64,000 nucleotides of DNA from Siphonodentalium dalli (taxonomy: Eukaryota > Mollusca > Scaphopoda > Gadilida > Siphonodentaliidae): NCBI GenBank assembly GCA_032622095.1, contig CP136064.1:111340004-111404003 (forward strand). The letters run 5' to 3'. Under the pieces are notes generated by a model. That model ran no database searches. It was given only the letters and a program-made list of their open reading frames with translations, and was not told the origin of the DNA. Position numbers and translations under genes: made by a program. Within the stretch, counting starts at the first letter, position 1; every line of letters begins with the position of its first letter. Of this stretch, positions 1 to 12,073 are shown one piece after another.

Positions 1-191
1 CAGTCAGGGATGGCATGCTGGGGTGGTTTAGATTGTAATACGACAAACTTGGGTCACTATATATGAATCTCACCCTCACACGTGACTGTTGAGAAGATAT
101 AAATGTTCAAGTGACTTCAGTTTGAATTTGAACGCCATAATCTCCTTAAATACAAATTTGTCCGCTATCCGCTGAACTAAATAACCTCGGT

Positions 192-578
192 ATGTCTTAT
201 ACATGGCAGAATCAATCAGTGAGTAGTGTAAAAATATTTTCTTGTGCTGTAAAACAGAAACTCATGGACGAATACATAACCGAATGGCATTCGTCTTTGG
301 ATACATCAAAAAAATTTGCGTTTTATAGATGTAGACCGAGGTATATATCCTTAGATGACAACAGCGCCTTATTGACCCTCCTAAGATTCAGAACTAGAAA
401 CAGCAAATTGCCAGTGGAAACTGGTTCATGGATAAATACCCCGTATTCCGATAGGAAATGCACCTTATGTATGGAAGCGCTAGGAGACGAATACCACACC
501 ATTCTTATATGCCCGCAGTTACGAGATCTGAGATTTAAATATATTAAACCGTATACTACTACAGTAGACCTAACGTAA
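192..578 (+). pseudogene. 3' fragment of a LINE ORF (C-terminal CCHC domain)
   Basis: A 128-codon reading frame matches in style the extreme C-terminus of an APE-type non-LTR retrotransposon ORF. It has an FRTRNSKLPVETGSW block followed by a CCHC pattern (C-x2-C-x8-H-x4-C, in DRKCTLCMEALGDEYH...C). The same arrangement, FRCGILPLRVETGRW followed by a CCHC, ends the minus-strand LINE at 44-47 kb, so the two belong to related families. No reverse transcriptase precedes it because the window begins inside the element. Sequence to about 885, ending in an A/T-rich AATAAATTGAATTT stretch, is probably the 3' UTR and tail. Dead copy by inference; relatedness is well supported, the clade is not assigned. 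Confidence 0.75.
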
Positions 579-1315
579 TAAAACTTCATGAACTATTTAA
601 CTCTAGTGATACGAAAGCTATGAAATAACTATCAATATTTATCAAAAAGGCCCCAGCGTGAGATAAACCACTCCTGATGCGTAACATCCACCCCACCCCG
701 GACGAAATCTATACACATGGCTGCCAATTTACGCCAACCTTTATTATGAATACACAAATATCCCGTTTAATTCCCAATATATTCATATATTCATACATAT
801 CATTGTGAATTACATTCACTATAACACATTCTTCTCAATATGTATTGTTATACGATGAGAGTATATACCTAATAAATTGAATTTAATTGGTCTTTGCTAA
901 CTGAGATGTGTTGTTGGGATAGCTTGCTATAATATATTCAAAAATTCATTCTGGACACAGAAAGATTCTGAGCTTCATATATCAGGCGTGTAGTCGCACT
1001 ACAACTGCAATACTCCGCATGCATATTTGCTAGCAACGGCCGGGATCATTCGAGGGTTTATGGCATTCTGCCCAAATGCACATAACGCACAACCACGCAC
1101 TGATTTTTTCTGTTCTGCTCTACGCTAAATTTATTAACATAGTTTTATTTCCACCCCAACTACCATATACACCTACTGTCACGCCCTCTGGCTACTAATA
1201 TGATAAATGATTTATAATTAATGAACACGTACATGTATACTGTGTGGGCTTCGCTTGGTACAGGGACGACTACAAACAGCTCAAGCTTACTGTCGTTCCT
1301 TTTACAACCAATTAA

Positions 1316-1795
1316 AGGTACCCAACCCGATAAAACTCCTCTCAATTACTATTTCAATGGCTTCGGGGGTCAAAAATATTTGATTCGAGTCGAGGAAGTC
1401 ACCCATCAAAGCTCAGATTTGTTAGATATCGATTTTAGAAATCTATTATTTTTCATTATCGGGAATTCTTTCTGGCCCAGAAGACAATCAAAAATTCGTT
1501 ATTATTACCCACTTGATTATAGAGTTATCCATCCTTGTCTGTTTGAATAGAATTTTGGCGTAAAATCTCGAGCAGGTTACCAAATTGACGGCAGTTATTG
1601 GTACTCATCTCGAGAACATAAGAATTTTCAAAAATCAATATCTAATAACTCTGAGCTTTGTTTGATGGGTTCCTCGACTCGAATCAAATATTTTTTACCC
1701 CCAAAGCCAAAGAAATAGTAATATAGGACCCTCTGATCGGATTGTTGTTGTTGGAATCTGTTGAGATGGGGACCCTCTTTACGGGTTGAGTACCT
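1316..1795. mobile_element. Foldback MITE flanked by TTAA
   Basis: Two inverted arms enclose about 200 bp of loop. The left arm begins AGGTACCCAACCCG after TTAA at 1312-1315, and the right arm ends GGTTGAGTACCT before TTAA at 1796-1799. Both arms carry the block GATTCGAGTCGAGGAA or its complement, near 1381-1397 and 1675-1688. The TTAA on both sides suggests piggyBac-type mobilisation (inference). A single arm of the same family lies at 62515-62590. Short open frames across it are shadows. Confidence 0.75.
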
Positions 1796-1799
1796 TTAA

Positions 1800-2735
1800 A
1801 CAGTATATTTATGCATATATACATAATTATATGCAAATGGAACAGAGTGATATTTATTTACTATGTAAACATGTATATAACATTTGTAAATTAACATGTG
1901 TTGGAGAATGAACTATGTTTAAACAAATATATTCGGAAAATATAGAAAGGACGATTGTTGAAGTTTCCAGATGTGAACCTTGCTGCCGTTTCGAGCAAAT
2001 TGTGACGCAGGTTCCCGGACTGTATTTTTATAGAGCAAGCATTCGCCGATTGAGTGCATGGTGTAATTGGTGTTAATGGTACACATGCATCAGACAGGAA
2101 ATGCCACCGGGAGAGTCATGGATATTTTGTATTGGAAAAACACAATGAAACCACACCTCGAAGGAAAATACAATAGCGACGAGGATATTGTTTGTATGAC
2201 GTTTGGTCAAATATTACTCGAAAATATTACAAACAGGAGATGTATTTACTCGGAACGCGCTCAAGTTCCGTTTAATGTGCTTAATCGATCACTCCTGGTG
2301 TGATATTCCGATCAGAAAACTCCAGACATGGTACCCGTCATATTTCCCTATAATATGTCTGAGTGAAACACGTATATATATAATATAGGTTAACTCACGC
2401 TTTTCACTCAATCGAAATGTGCATAATATTTCTGCTGGAATATGTTTGTATTCCGTCATTATTATGCGTATGCACGTTCAAGATCAATTATCTGAGAACC
2501 GATTTTCTGCATGTGTATATATATACCCTATGTATATATTGGACATAGTGTATATATTGGACATATTGAACTTGGGGTAAATTAGAACTGGGGCTAATAA
2601 ACGACACAGAGAGGTGTGTCCCACCGAGACAATCAGCGAATGTTTACTTCAAACAAGGCTCACTAGGACATCAAATTTACTCAATTTTCTACTTTTCACA
2701 AGTATCATTAAATATATCGAGAGTCCTGAGATAGG
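1800..2735. other. No recognisable gene
   Basis: A/T-rich sequence. A 78-codon plus frame (2067-2303) and an overlapping cysteine-containing frame after a possible acceptor at 1971 show no family I recognise. They are noted as observations, not called as genes. Confidence 0.4.
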
Positions 2736-3174
2736 ACCAATTAAGGCAGCACAGAAAACCAAATATTTAATAAATCGATAATAACCCCATTGTTTGCGTG
2801 GCCATCAAAGCAAGTAGGATCAATTGAATTTTTATTTTCGAATACTTGACCTTGAACGATAATAATCGATTCCATAGGGTCGGTATATGATGCTGCATTA
2901 AAAAAAATAGGAATTCTACTCTTAAATATATGCAACAAATGAATGAATTGGAACCGTGGGTGAGTGTAAAATACACTCATGTGGTCTATGAACTCCAGTC
3001 ATAAATTCATTTTCATTATAATTACCATGTTGTTTGCATCGTTCATAGAGCACATGCATGAGTGTAGTTTGCACTCATCCATGGCTCAAATTCATTCATT
3101 TGTTGCATATATTCTGTTGAGTATACAAGGAGATGGTCCCATAAATGGCCGGATTTATGGTACACTCCCCCTTT
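2735..3174. mobile_element. TTAA-type hairpin MITE, diverged copy
   Basis: The right half (about 2990-3170) is close to the MITE at 63653-63888, sharing TCATAAATTCATTTTCATTA, TACCATGTTGTTT and the end CTCCCCCT followed by TTAA. The left part folds back on the right: CAACAAATGAATGAATT near 2933 pairs with AATTCATTCATTTGTTG near 3089. The left end near TTAA at about 2739 is poorly conserved, so that boundary is approximate. Confidence 0.6.
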
Positions 3175-3179
3175 AATAT

Positions 3180-3825
3180 TGAGGTTTAATCAAATCATTA
3201 TATCTGTTTTAATGGAAAATCTCCAAGAACGGCCTGGTTATATCGAAATTCAGGGTTACTGACATGGATTACTTGGTTGGGTGCCTGTCTGTCATTCGTC
3301 TTGATCTAAATTTTGAAATATGCCTCCAGATGAATTATGCATGGAGTCAATATCGTCACGTCAGAACTAAAGTGTTCTATCTCCATATTTTTATTTTTGT
3401 GGGAAATCGAGTTTAATGTTTTGACTCCCCAGTTCACATGTTCTCATTTTGTTTTGGAAGATAGTACACAGCGGGTATGATAGCTGGTGTAAAAATACTA
3501 TTATATGGCGGGTTTCGAGACAAAACATATTATATATTGGGTGTAATCACGAAAAAACACTTTGGAGATACAACAATTTGCGTAAAAATTTCAGTTTTTT
3601 CCCCATGTTATAGTGTTTTTTTTTCTTTTTTTTTCAATCATATAAACGTTCAAAAATCCCAAATCACGCCATTTATAAAAATCTAAGAAAACGAAATAAG
3701 CGACAATATTCAGACCTTTAATAATATGGCTGACCAACAGAAATTCTTAATCATCTTGAGAAATGATGAACCCAAAACATGTAATATCATCTGCAACATG
3801 GTCCAACTCTTTCTACATAAACGGT
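3180..3825. other. A/T-rich, no feature seen
   Basis: Includes a T-rich tract near 3617-3635. I see no gene and no recognisable repeat. Confidence 0.4.
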
Positions 3826-3830
3826 GTGAA

Positions 3831-4694
3831 TCACCAAACATTGAACTTTAATATGATTTGGAGTTTGGGATGATTCCCGGGAAGATTTGGTAGGGTAGTA
3901 TGCCCTCCCCTACAACCCGCTTGTTGGATGCTGTGTTGTTGCTGACGAGCGTTGTTGACTTTCATGCCCCCGCAGCAGGAAGCGATCAAGACTTTGATTT
4001 TCTTTTTCTTCTTTTGTCGCTTGGAGTCTTCGTAAGCTGTGCATGCTGCGGAGATTCTAAGTTGTTCTGCGATGTCGTCTGTCATACATATGCTGAGCAT
4101 CATCTGACGACATTCATTATCCGACTTGATGGAAATGTTGGATTTGCTGCTGATCTTGCTGTTGTTGTTGCTGGTGGTGGAGATGGGGGACACCGGTATG
4201 TGTTGGTACTCCGGTGTCGCAGGTGTAAATGTGTCCATCTCTGCCTCGAAGTCAGCGACAGGAGCGTCGGGGGTGATATCCGCTTTCCTGTCTCCGTTGA
4301 CATCGGTGACGATAGCAGAGACAACCGGGGTGACATCGGCCTCTTTGCTTCTGGTGGTGGTATCTTCGGATTGAGGCCGAGTGGGGGGGGGGGCTGGGCG
4401 TCTCTCAGCTCTCCCATTCGCTTTCCATGCAGCAAGTCTCTCGGCATCTCTTTTTTTCCTTGATGGCGTTTTCTTCTTTTTCTTTTTCATCTTTTGTCGA
4501 GGTTTCCGCGCTGATCTGGTGTTTTCTGGTCCGGTAGTGAGCCACGAAGAGGGCTGTGCCGGACCTGATGGAAAATCTAGAATCAGCTGGTATCCGCCTT
4601 TATGAGCATGAAGTGTCCAGCTCAGACAAGGCGTGACATGCATGGCGTCCAGCATATTAGTGACACTAATTGGTATTAGCGGTGGCGAGTTCAT
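3831..4694 (-). pseudogene. ORF1-like protein of a non-LTR retrotransposon
   Basis: A 287-codon minus-strand frame has a short hydrophobic N-terminal region (GGYQLILDFPSGPAQ), then a highly basic lysine run, a KTPSRKKRDAERLAAW block and a low-complexity Pro/Thr/Ser/Asp-rich tail, with a second lysine run further on. The basic block preceded by a short beta-like motif resembles the ORF1 (nucleic-acid-binding) proteins of CR1- or I-like LINEs in invertebrates; this is recognition of style, not of a named family. No ORF2 follows downstream on the minus strand below 3831, so the element is truncated or the ORF is orphaned. It could instead be an unrelated low-complexity host ORF. Confidence 0.5.
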
Positions 4695-4719
4695 CCTGAG
4701 AGGTGGCGATCCAAGCTCT

Positions 4720-4890
4720 CTGGAGGTCCGACTAATCTGATACCTGAATGAGAATCAATACCCTAATGAACATTAATATATTTATGTTACTATACTTATA
4801 ATAACATTTTATTTATGTAACTCGTTTGACATCGGCCTCGAGTGGGCGTATCTGTCAATAAATTTATCTTATCTTATTTAACCAAATAAT
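4720..4890 (+). mobile_element. Possible LINE 3' tail
   Basis: Sequence ends in GTCAATAAATTTATCTTATCTTATTT, a polyadenylation-like hexamer followed by a short ATCTT repeat. This is the tail type of many CR1/L2 elements and resembles the tail at 63.4-63.63 kb. No coding part is attached on the plus strand. Confidence 0.35.
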
Positions 4891-5249
4891 TATCCTAGAA
4901 ATAAGATGTTCACACCTAGGGGTGAGAAAGCATTATTTCCAACTAGTCACTTCGCTGGCTTTCTGCCAATTTCGGGTTCCATTGCTTTCTATTGAAGGCC
5001 AGAGATACAACATTTTAGCACTGAAATGTATTTAATCACGTGGTACAAAATAAATAGATTCATTGGTCCACAGTGGAGATAGAACAATATAGCACTGTCA
5101 AAAAAGTTAATTTTTGAGATGGAACAAATTGACACAGCCTCTCATTCAAATTTGGTATGCGTTAGACACGATATCTGGTGATTTTCGGACAGGAAATCCC
5201 GGCCCAATCGAAAGATTAATATTATCCACCATGACCTGGGGTGTGGGAT

Positions 5250-5345
5250 GGAAAAATCTCACCCTCGGGGGCCAGATATTTTGGCCGGACACGAGGCTTG
5301 CCGAGTGTCCGGACCAAATATATGGCCCCGAGGGTGAGATTTTAG
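5250..5345. repeat. Hairpin repeat (about 39-bp arms)
   Basis: The arms AAATCTCACCCTCGGGGGCC and GGCCCCGAGGGTGAGATTT are near-perfect inverted copies, continuing through CCGGACAC/GTGTCCGG, with a loop of about 10 bases. It looks like a palindromic MITE or solo hairpin. A 90-codon plus frame across it is a by-product. Confidence 0.8.
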
Positions 5346-6870
5346 TTTTAGTTCACACAAAATATGATAACGGATTGTTAAATTAGTTCCGGCTCTTAAT
5401 TAAATAGCTAAAGCAGTCACGTGGGTAGGGTGAGACAGCTGGTCACCTGTTGGGTGAGACAGGGAAATGTCACCAGCTATCTCACACGGGTTGCCTGTGC
5501 TAAAGTTTGTAAGGGTGGGAGAAACCAATATCTCACTTTTCTAGCCAAAATTTAGATAGAAGAGTTGAGATAGAAGAATCCATTTAGTAAAGGAAGTCTA
5601 CTTTAATTGTCCGTCCTGTGAAATGCTGATTTCCAGTGCAGTTCTTCGGTTGAAAATCTTAATTTGTTCAGAAAGATCAAGTTGCTTTGTTCATGATTTC
5701 CACGGTAATTCATCCACCTACGTGTCGCTGAGATGGGAAATTATGTTTGGTGCCCTTTCAAATACCAAAAAGTACAATCCTGATTAAAAAAAATTCAAAA
5801 TCCCGAAAAGAGATAACTGGTTAAAGATTATCCGTTTCCAATAACAACAATAACAAATGATAGGAAACATTTTTGAAGACACTTTTGCATACTATAAAAG
5901 TACACACGCGCACGGGCAACATCTGGTGGTCACATATTTCACTTACAAGTGTTTCAATGGATGGATTTTAAATTAAATTATTGCGAATTGCTAAACGTAG
6001 TAACATTTCCTGTCCCTGTTTGGTAGAAAGGGAGAACGACGGCGTAATTCTCCATATGTGTCATGAATCACCAATAATACGTCCGCGATTTAATAGCGAA
6101 AGATACATAATCGGGGTTCACGATTAGATACGTAACAGGTGCCACGCGATGTTAGGATGCATGGTATAATCGAAATGAGTGTCCTGAGTTAATCAGAAGG
6201 TTGATAACCAGTCCTTCCCAGGAGACGCGGGAGCTATTGCTCTCGCACGCGTATACACTCGCAATTTTTAATTCACGGGGGCTAAAATTCTCACTCGTCC
6301 CTCTTGTCAAAATATTCATGGTCACTGTACTAATTGATTCAATATTGAACTTTTTGAAGGTATATTTAGAACCTTTCCCATCTCAGTTAAATTATGGGCA
6401 TGCGAAAGTTTAACTGGACATGCTAGTAGGTCTATCCCAAAATGACATTTTGTTTGAGAAAAACCCAACTTACGATCATATTATGGGCGCAATTACACCC
6501 GTCTTCTGAATTGCGAGAGCAAATAAGTGCTCTCGCTGTGTTTTCCTCATAGGAAGGACTGTTGATAACCCAATATAGAACGCACTTTCGACTAATTAAA
6601 GGATTTGTCTGAAACAGTTTACAACACCACAAATCACTTCTTTAAAAAAAAAAACGCTCTTGTTTTTTATTTAGTCAATATAATCACCCCCCCCCCTGTT
6701 TATATTAAACCTGGATACTCATTTTAGTATACAATCCTAACATGCCGTGGCACCTATACTCAGATCGAATACCAATCGCTATCTAATCGTGAGTTGCGTA
6801 GTTGTTCTGTATATATTATGGTCTTGAATAATAATGTACACAACCATCAATGCATCTTACCTTCTGATCT
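5346..6870. other. No gene; short GGTGAGACAG motifs
   Basis: Between 5425 and 5530 the motif GGTGAGACAG occurs twice and its complement forms an imperfect hairpin (CAGCTGGTCACC against GTCACCAGCTATCTCAC). The rest is A/T-rich with no recognisable element. Confidence 0.4.
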
Positions 6871-6876
6871 TTCCAG

Positions 6877-6931
6877 ATGAGGCTGTTATATTGGAGAATT
6901 CTGATGTGTCTTTTAACCAGCATGTCATTTG
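6877..6931 (+). CDS. Possible signal-peptide exon
   Basis: ATG at 6877 opens an 18-codon reading with a basic N-terminus (MRLLYWR) and a hydrophobic core (ILMCLLTSMSF), the form of a secretory signal peptide. It ends in phase 1 at G|GTAAGT (donor at 6932), a strong donor. A CTTCTGATCTTTCCAG acceptor directly precedes the ATG, so a 5' UTR exon may be joined here. Secreted and membrane proteins built from phase-1 modules usually start this way. Assignment to the lectin/apple gene from 24.7 kb is inference: same strand and right phase type, but 17.8 kb away with no linking exon found. Confidence 0.45.
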
Positions 6932-7440
6932 GTAAGTCCTGTATTGGTATTGCATTGTAGATATGTAAAATTCAGCCCCTTTATTCTACGAGTATACATT
7001 CCACATGCAACATTGACAAAATATACACTTTATTCCACAATTCGATATTCGTGGTCTAGAATATTCACGTCTCCGCAATTTACGCAGAGTATGCACTGAG
7101 ACGCTTCTGAAGAAATATGTGCGTCATAAAGGTACGCGTCAATTGAGTTTTTAATTTTATGTCACAAACCTTGTAGTAAGGGTTCCAGGCTAAATTTTGC
7201 GAAACATATTTTACTTGTCTTTTTGGATTTTAGTGTACAAACTAACATGTTTGGAATGAGAGGTGCTACACTAAATTTTTTATTTTGTTTGATAGTCATT
7301 GTTGTAAGCATTTGATATTGTTTCGAAGTTTTAGATGGACACCAAAGATTATTGGTTAACTTTTCAATAAAAAAAACAAATTTTCTTTGATATTTAGAGG
7401 TCCAGTTTATATGTCATATATATTGTTTTCTATATACATA

Positions 7441-8135
7441 CAACACAACAGTAAACGGTGTTAAATTGCATTTATTATTATGTAATTGTAGTAATTGGAT
7501 GTATGTAATCATGAATAGATCTTTAAAGGCACGTGAGGCCTTAGTTGTCGAAAATATTCATATTTGTTCCAATCACCGTAAACAGAAAAACATTAAAATG
7601 CAGTTTCGTTCATATATATATACCATGACTATCGCGTAAACAGCAGGTTATCATAAAGACCTACTATATTTTACCTAAGCAAGAGCCTGATTGTGTTACA
7701 GAAGACAGCACTATGCTACTGGCTAATCACACACAAATGGCATAAACGCTCTTTATTAGTTCCATATCGGGAATTCACCAACAAAGAACGCTCTTTATGT
7801 TTACCATCATAATATAAACAAACACCAGAAAAGTAACTGTTTATGCTTTTGTTTACATAACAATGGTCGAATATATGACAATAACATACTGTTTATGCGA
7901 TATTTCTTATTTGTATACGGACAAAGTCTGTCTACATTTTGATGTTCTTTCTGTTTGTGGTGGTTTTTGACGGGTGGAAATATTTTTACAGGATACCCAC
8001 CGCCAAGGCCAACCGTACCTTTAAAGTATACAATATAAGAGTAAACGATGTTGAATTACATTTATTATTATTATTATGTTGTTGTTGTAATTGGATGTAT
8101 GTACTCATGACTACATCTTTAAAGCTATATATAGG
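7441..8135 (+). repeat. Pair of direct repeats of about 105 bp
   Basis: The block 7441-7545 and the block 8026-8135 share AGTAAACG.TGTT.AATT.CATTTATTATTA, a TAATTGGATGTATGTA core and ATCTTTAAAG. They are direct copies about 585 bp apart. The sequence between them (GAACGCTCTTTAT occurrences, A/T-rich) shows no gene. The element type is unknown. Confidence 0.6.
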
Positions 8136-8139
8136 TAAA

Positions 8140-8840
8140 CTGGCCATGTTAAATTATGATGAGTAGTATTCATTGGGTTAACAAGTTTGAAATTAGCGTT
8201 TGAACCCTGAATGATATAACGAACACTGCCATCGCGTGATAATTATAGTATCTATTTTTGGAATAGGAAAGTCCATGAAAACGGTCGTTTTAATCACGTT
8301 TAATTGTATAACTACATAACCGAGAGACCGAGTTGATTCAAACTTAATCAACATAAGTACACACAAGAGAACATTTCCCACAAGTTTGAGTTGTTTAAGG
8401 GATTTATCCGAATGTACATGGAGCTCGTTTCAGAAACATGTTTTTATTTACTCCTGGCTAATCGCTGTATGAATTGTCGACGGGCTAATTTCCAATTGAA
8501 TATGGACCGTTTAGTTTTTCAGAATACTGCAGAATGAAATGTAACCTATAAAAATCCTTAATAAAAAAAATGTGAGTAAAGCCTACATTTTGTACGTGCA
8601 GTGGTCAGACCACCCTTGCGAGGGGACATAACTCTGTCTTGCAGTTACATGTATATATGGACTCAAGTTTTGAAATTTACTATTTTACATCTAAAGTTAA
8701 CCTGTCCAGTCGTCAGTTCTTGACGTCAGATGCACTAGAATGTATCTGAACCTGGCTAGTAATGAGCCACAAAACCAGAAGAGGAACAAAGTAGTGTAAT
8801 TAGAGACGTGGTGGTGATATGGACATTTCTACCTGGACAG
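8140..8840. other. No recognisable feature
   Basis: A/T-rich sequence with only short chance frames; no repeat partner elsewhere in the window that I noticed. Confidence 0.35.
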
Positions 8841-8959
8841 CGTGAGTGTGTGGTTTGCAATTAACCATTCAAACAAGGGGTTTCAAATCGTGTTATCGAC
8901 ACTTGAAAACTTCCGGACACGATATCAATCTCCACCAGCATCGTTCCTATGGTGTCCTG

Positions 8960-9400
8960 TTTCCGCCACATACTTCCTTCGTTCGTTTTTTCGCTTGCTC
9001 GGTTCCTTCGCGGCGAAGCAAGCGAAATAATCTCAAATGATTCGGTTCCCGAAGGAACCGAAGAAGCGAAAAAACAAACGAAAATTGCGAACAAATAAAA
9101 CGACGAAAGCGAAACAAACATCATTGTTATTTCGTTTACTTCCTTTCGTTTTTTTCGCTTCCTTTGTTTCCTTCGTGCAATTTTGTTGTTTTTATTTGGC
9201 TTTCGGCGGTTCCTTCGCGTTGTTCCTATCGAAATTTTAAATCTGTTTATCGGCTCTCTGACCGGCACTTGTGGTAAACCGGTGTCCCGGAACTGTTTTC
9301 TTGGTTGTTGTTGTTGGCTTTCGGATGTTCCTTCGCTTGCTTCGGATACTTCGCGAAGCAAGCGAAGGGACCACCGAAAGCGTAACAACATACGTTAAAC
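8960..9400. repeat. GAAGCGAA foldback cluster
   Basis: Dense TTCGCTT/AAGCGAA words on both strands form nested hairpins. TTCGTTTTTTCGCTTGCTCG near 8980-9000 pairs with GAAGCGAAAAAACAAACGAA near 9062-9082, and a second hairpin (TTCGCTTGCTTCGG...GCGAAGCAAGCGAAGG) lies at 9330-9370. Long frames on both strands here are produced by the low-complexity composition, not by genes. Confidence 0.65.
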
Positions 9401-9984
9401 AACACGGGACGTTCAAATATCATTAGATCCACAACTCAGATATTTAGTTCTTTCCTCACTAATTGGATTCTCCCATCACTTATAAAAGTATACATTGGAG
9501 TGGTTTGTTAGTCATCTGGAGATATTATTCAGGAAGTAAAAGCAGACGACAGACATACGACCAGATGATACAAGTGTAGAAGGATTCCTATTTATTGGTG
9601 TTCAGATAATAAACTCTACGAACGATTGTTGGAATTATCTGAACATTTCCTATGAAAACTATTTGTCAATAGTTCGGGTTCGGCACCAATTCGTTAATAC
9701 TGCGTTTGACCTAGACTAAGCGTCAATATAATGAAACTATGAGAGATTTCACAGCCTTACATGTCCATGTCAAAAATAAGTCGGCACTAAAAGTACCTAA
9801 ATAAAATAACTAAGTTCCTTACTGTCGAAATAAAGAATTTCAATACACATACATTTTGGCCTGAGTGGCAGTTTAGTGTATAAAACAGTCATATTCCTGG
9901 AGTAGTTTAAACCTTCATTTTGAGATATGTGTCAAACATGTGGGTCAAATCATAAGCTGTCAGTTCGCAGAACATACTGTAATA

Positions 9985-10675
9985 CAATTAGTTGTCACTT
10001 AATTAGCCATTATTATTAAATTATGTAAGAAATAACTCGTTTCGATTAAGGTTATATGTAGTTATATTTACATACTAAGTGTTGTCATCACTAAATCCAG
10101 CATTCTGATTGGTCGGCGCCCACGTGGCTAGTTGCAATTATTTCTCGGTGAATGCGCAACAGCTCATAACAACATCGATACGTCAGCTCATAACAACATC
10201 GATACGTCATTTGGAAAGACGAACGCGTAATGTTTTGGGCGCATTTGGATTCGCGCAGGATTGACTTAATAAATCGTCGGGTTTCAATTGTTCCTGTTAA
10301 CTTTTGCCAAGGGTTCTGTGGGATATTTTGGGCTGGTTTTGTCACGATACACTTTTCGATTTAAATACATTTACAAAATTGGGCTTTTCGCTAAATGTAT
10401 ATAAATATAAGGATTAACTGTCATGTGGACTGTTTTTATCGATATGTAACCGCGAGGTAAGTGGTCATAACTTGTATGTAAAACCCGGGTTTTACACAAG
10501 TTATGACCACTTACCTCACGGTTACATCTCCATAAAAACAGTCCACATGACAGTTAATCCTTATATAACAAAAAAGTGTGAAGACAAATTCTATAATGCG
10601 CATAGTAAATTTGTCTGCAAATAACCTTAATCGAAACAAAAGTTATTTCCCATAATTTAATCCGCCATTACACAG
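9985..10675. mobile_element. Nested foldback element
   Basis: An outer inverted pair (AATTATGTAAGAAATAACTCG...TTTCGATTAAGGTTAT at about 10018-10055 against AACCTTAATCGAAAC...ATAATTTAAT at about 10622-10662) brackets a copy of the 0.5-kb repeat at 10074-10566. The outer pair is less well conserved. It is either a larger element that received the inner one or the true termini of one composite element. Confidence 0.55.
10074..10566 (+). mobile_element. 0.5-kb repeat with perfect-hairpin end, copy A
   Basis: From ACTAAGTGTTGTCATCACTA to the final CCTTATAT this matches 38052-38556 in reverse orientation. One end is an almost perfect inverted repeat with about 78-bp arms (TAAGGATTAACTGTCATGTG... 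and its complement) and practically no loop. The other end carries CCAATCAG and CACGTGG words. No coding sequence; probably a nonautonomous DNA transposon. Confidence 0.8.
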
Positions 10676-10989
10676 GATAACGGACACGCTGTCAATCAAG
10701 CATCCAGTTATCGATTGATCAAGTGACGTCATAAATACGTCGCTTTTGATTGGCTAGTGAACAGTTTGGACGCACTGGTCAGTCGCACCACTGTAGCATC
10801 ATATGGACACGTGTTCCAGATATATTTTGGTCGCAAAACTAGTTGTTACTTTATATCTTTGCAAATGTTAGCACGATCAAGTCTTGCTGATTTCTCTGGT
10901 TACTTAATCACATTATACACTCTACCCCTGGGAAACTACTGTCTTCTTTAATAAGAAAAATGGAACTGTGTGTGTCTGACGTCAAGACT

Positions 10990-11290
10990 GATGCTGTCTA
11001 ATAAGTTGAAATTAAACGATGATAAAACTGTAATTGTGTGTCCTCCAGTCGGTAAGCACGAACCATTCGAAATCGGAAGATTAAACATCGGTGGATGTGA
11101 ATAGAGCCCACATCTTGTGCCAAAAATCTCGGTATCAACATCGCTTATTCGTCATCAAGTGCAACACATTTCCCGTTCCATATTAATTGAACTCATGCGC
11201 CTTAGTCGTCTTCGCCCATACTTAGGGTCTATTCATATTGCACACGCGCTGGCAATTAATCGCCGCGTTTTTAAGGTCGAGTGGCTCTAC
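10990..11290 (+). pseudogene. CR1/L2-like reverse transcriptase relic
   Basis: Shifting plus frames encode MLSNKLKLNDDKT, then an AKNLGINI block, then LMRLSRLRPYLGSIHIAHAL. In CR1/L2-type reverse transcriptases these blocks follow the catalytic FADD region in that order and mark the end of the palm and the thumb. A stop and frame shifts separate them, so this is a decayed fragment. The catalytic core is not visible upstream. Confidence 0.75.
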
Positions 11291-11343
11291 ATCCGCATGC
11301 GTTCGATTGCATTCCTTCCTCCCAGTGCAGTTTTTTTCTCCTC

Positions 11344-12020
11344 AATATAGGGGTGGGGGGGGGGGGGGGGTCTTACGAAAAAAAATCATACACAGGGCTG
11401 GGGTGGGTGGGTGAAAAAGTACTTTTGGTAGGGGGCGACCACATATATGTTGACGCATCAACTTAAATTTCCTCGGTTAGATTGAACTGAGGTATCAAGT
11501 CCACTCAGGTGTGGTGAATATGCATATTTGATTCCAACATGAAATGAATAAAACACAATATAGTACGATCACAATGCAGGCAACCGGAGTTTTATGTACA
11601 TAATTGTTACTATCACTCAAACTCGTCAAAAGTGTACGATTCAATTGGTTCGATCAGAACTTTCAAACTTTTACTTATAGTTAGCTGAGTCTGACACACA
11701 TCGTCTTTCTATATAGGACTCTTTTAAAACAGATACACTTAAACATATGATATCCATAACAAATTATGGGAAAAGAGGGGATGGGACCCCCCCCCCCATG
11801 TGTTGGATGAAAAAATTAGTTTTGCTTGTATGGAGGATGGTGGGCCCATGGTTGGGAGGGATTTTTATTTTCAACCCTGTGTACGACAATTTTTTTCCTT
11901 TACCCCCCCCCCCAATCATCGGTTGCTCAATGATACAGCAGGTGGCAACAATGACAGAGTGGCACTAGAATTGATGAACCACCTCGAGTCAAATAAGTAC
12001 AAATGATAATAAGTTATGGG
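11344..12020. repeat. Poly-G/poly-C tracts
   Basis: A run of G near 11348-11370, followed by GGGGTGGGTGGGTG near 11400, and C runs near 11788-11798 and 11903-11913. Apart from these homopolymer tracts I see no gene or element here. Confidence 0.6.
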
Positions 12021-12027
12021 ACTCAGA

Positions 12028-12073
12028 ATTCGACCTTAACAGTCACACACGCGTCGTTTAAGGTCGAATTCTG
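12028..12073. repeat. Small hairpin
   Basis: CAGAATTCGACCTTAA pairs with TTAAGGTCGAATTCTG across a 14-base loop. The surrounding 12080-12620 has no recognisable gene. Confidence 0.7.

Noticed and set aside
3900-4463. 187-codon plus frame opposite the ORF1-like protein
   Set aside because: Antisense shadow; the minus frame has the lysine-rich basic block expected of an ORF1 protein.
5114-5386. 90-codon plus frame
   Set aside because: Spans a 95-bp hairpin repeat; no domain.
8861-9391. 176-codon minus frame rich in Arg/Lys
   Set aside because: Low-complexity GAAGCGAA foldback; frames exist on both strands.
10757-10951. 64-codon frame similar to that at 12753-13046
   Set aside because: Similarity is at DNA level within a repeat pair; the frames diverge and show no domain.
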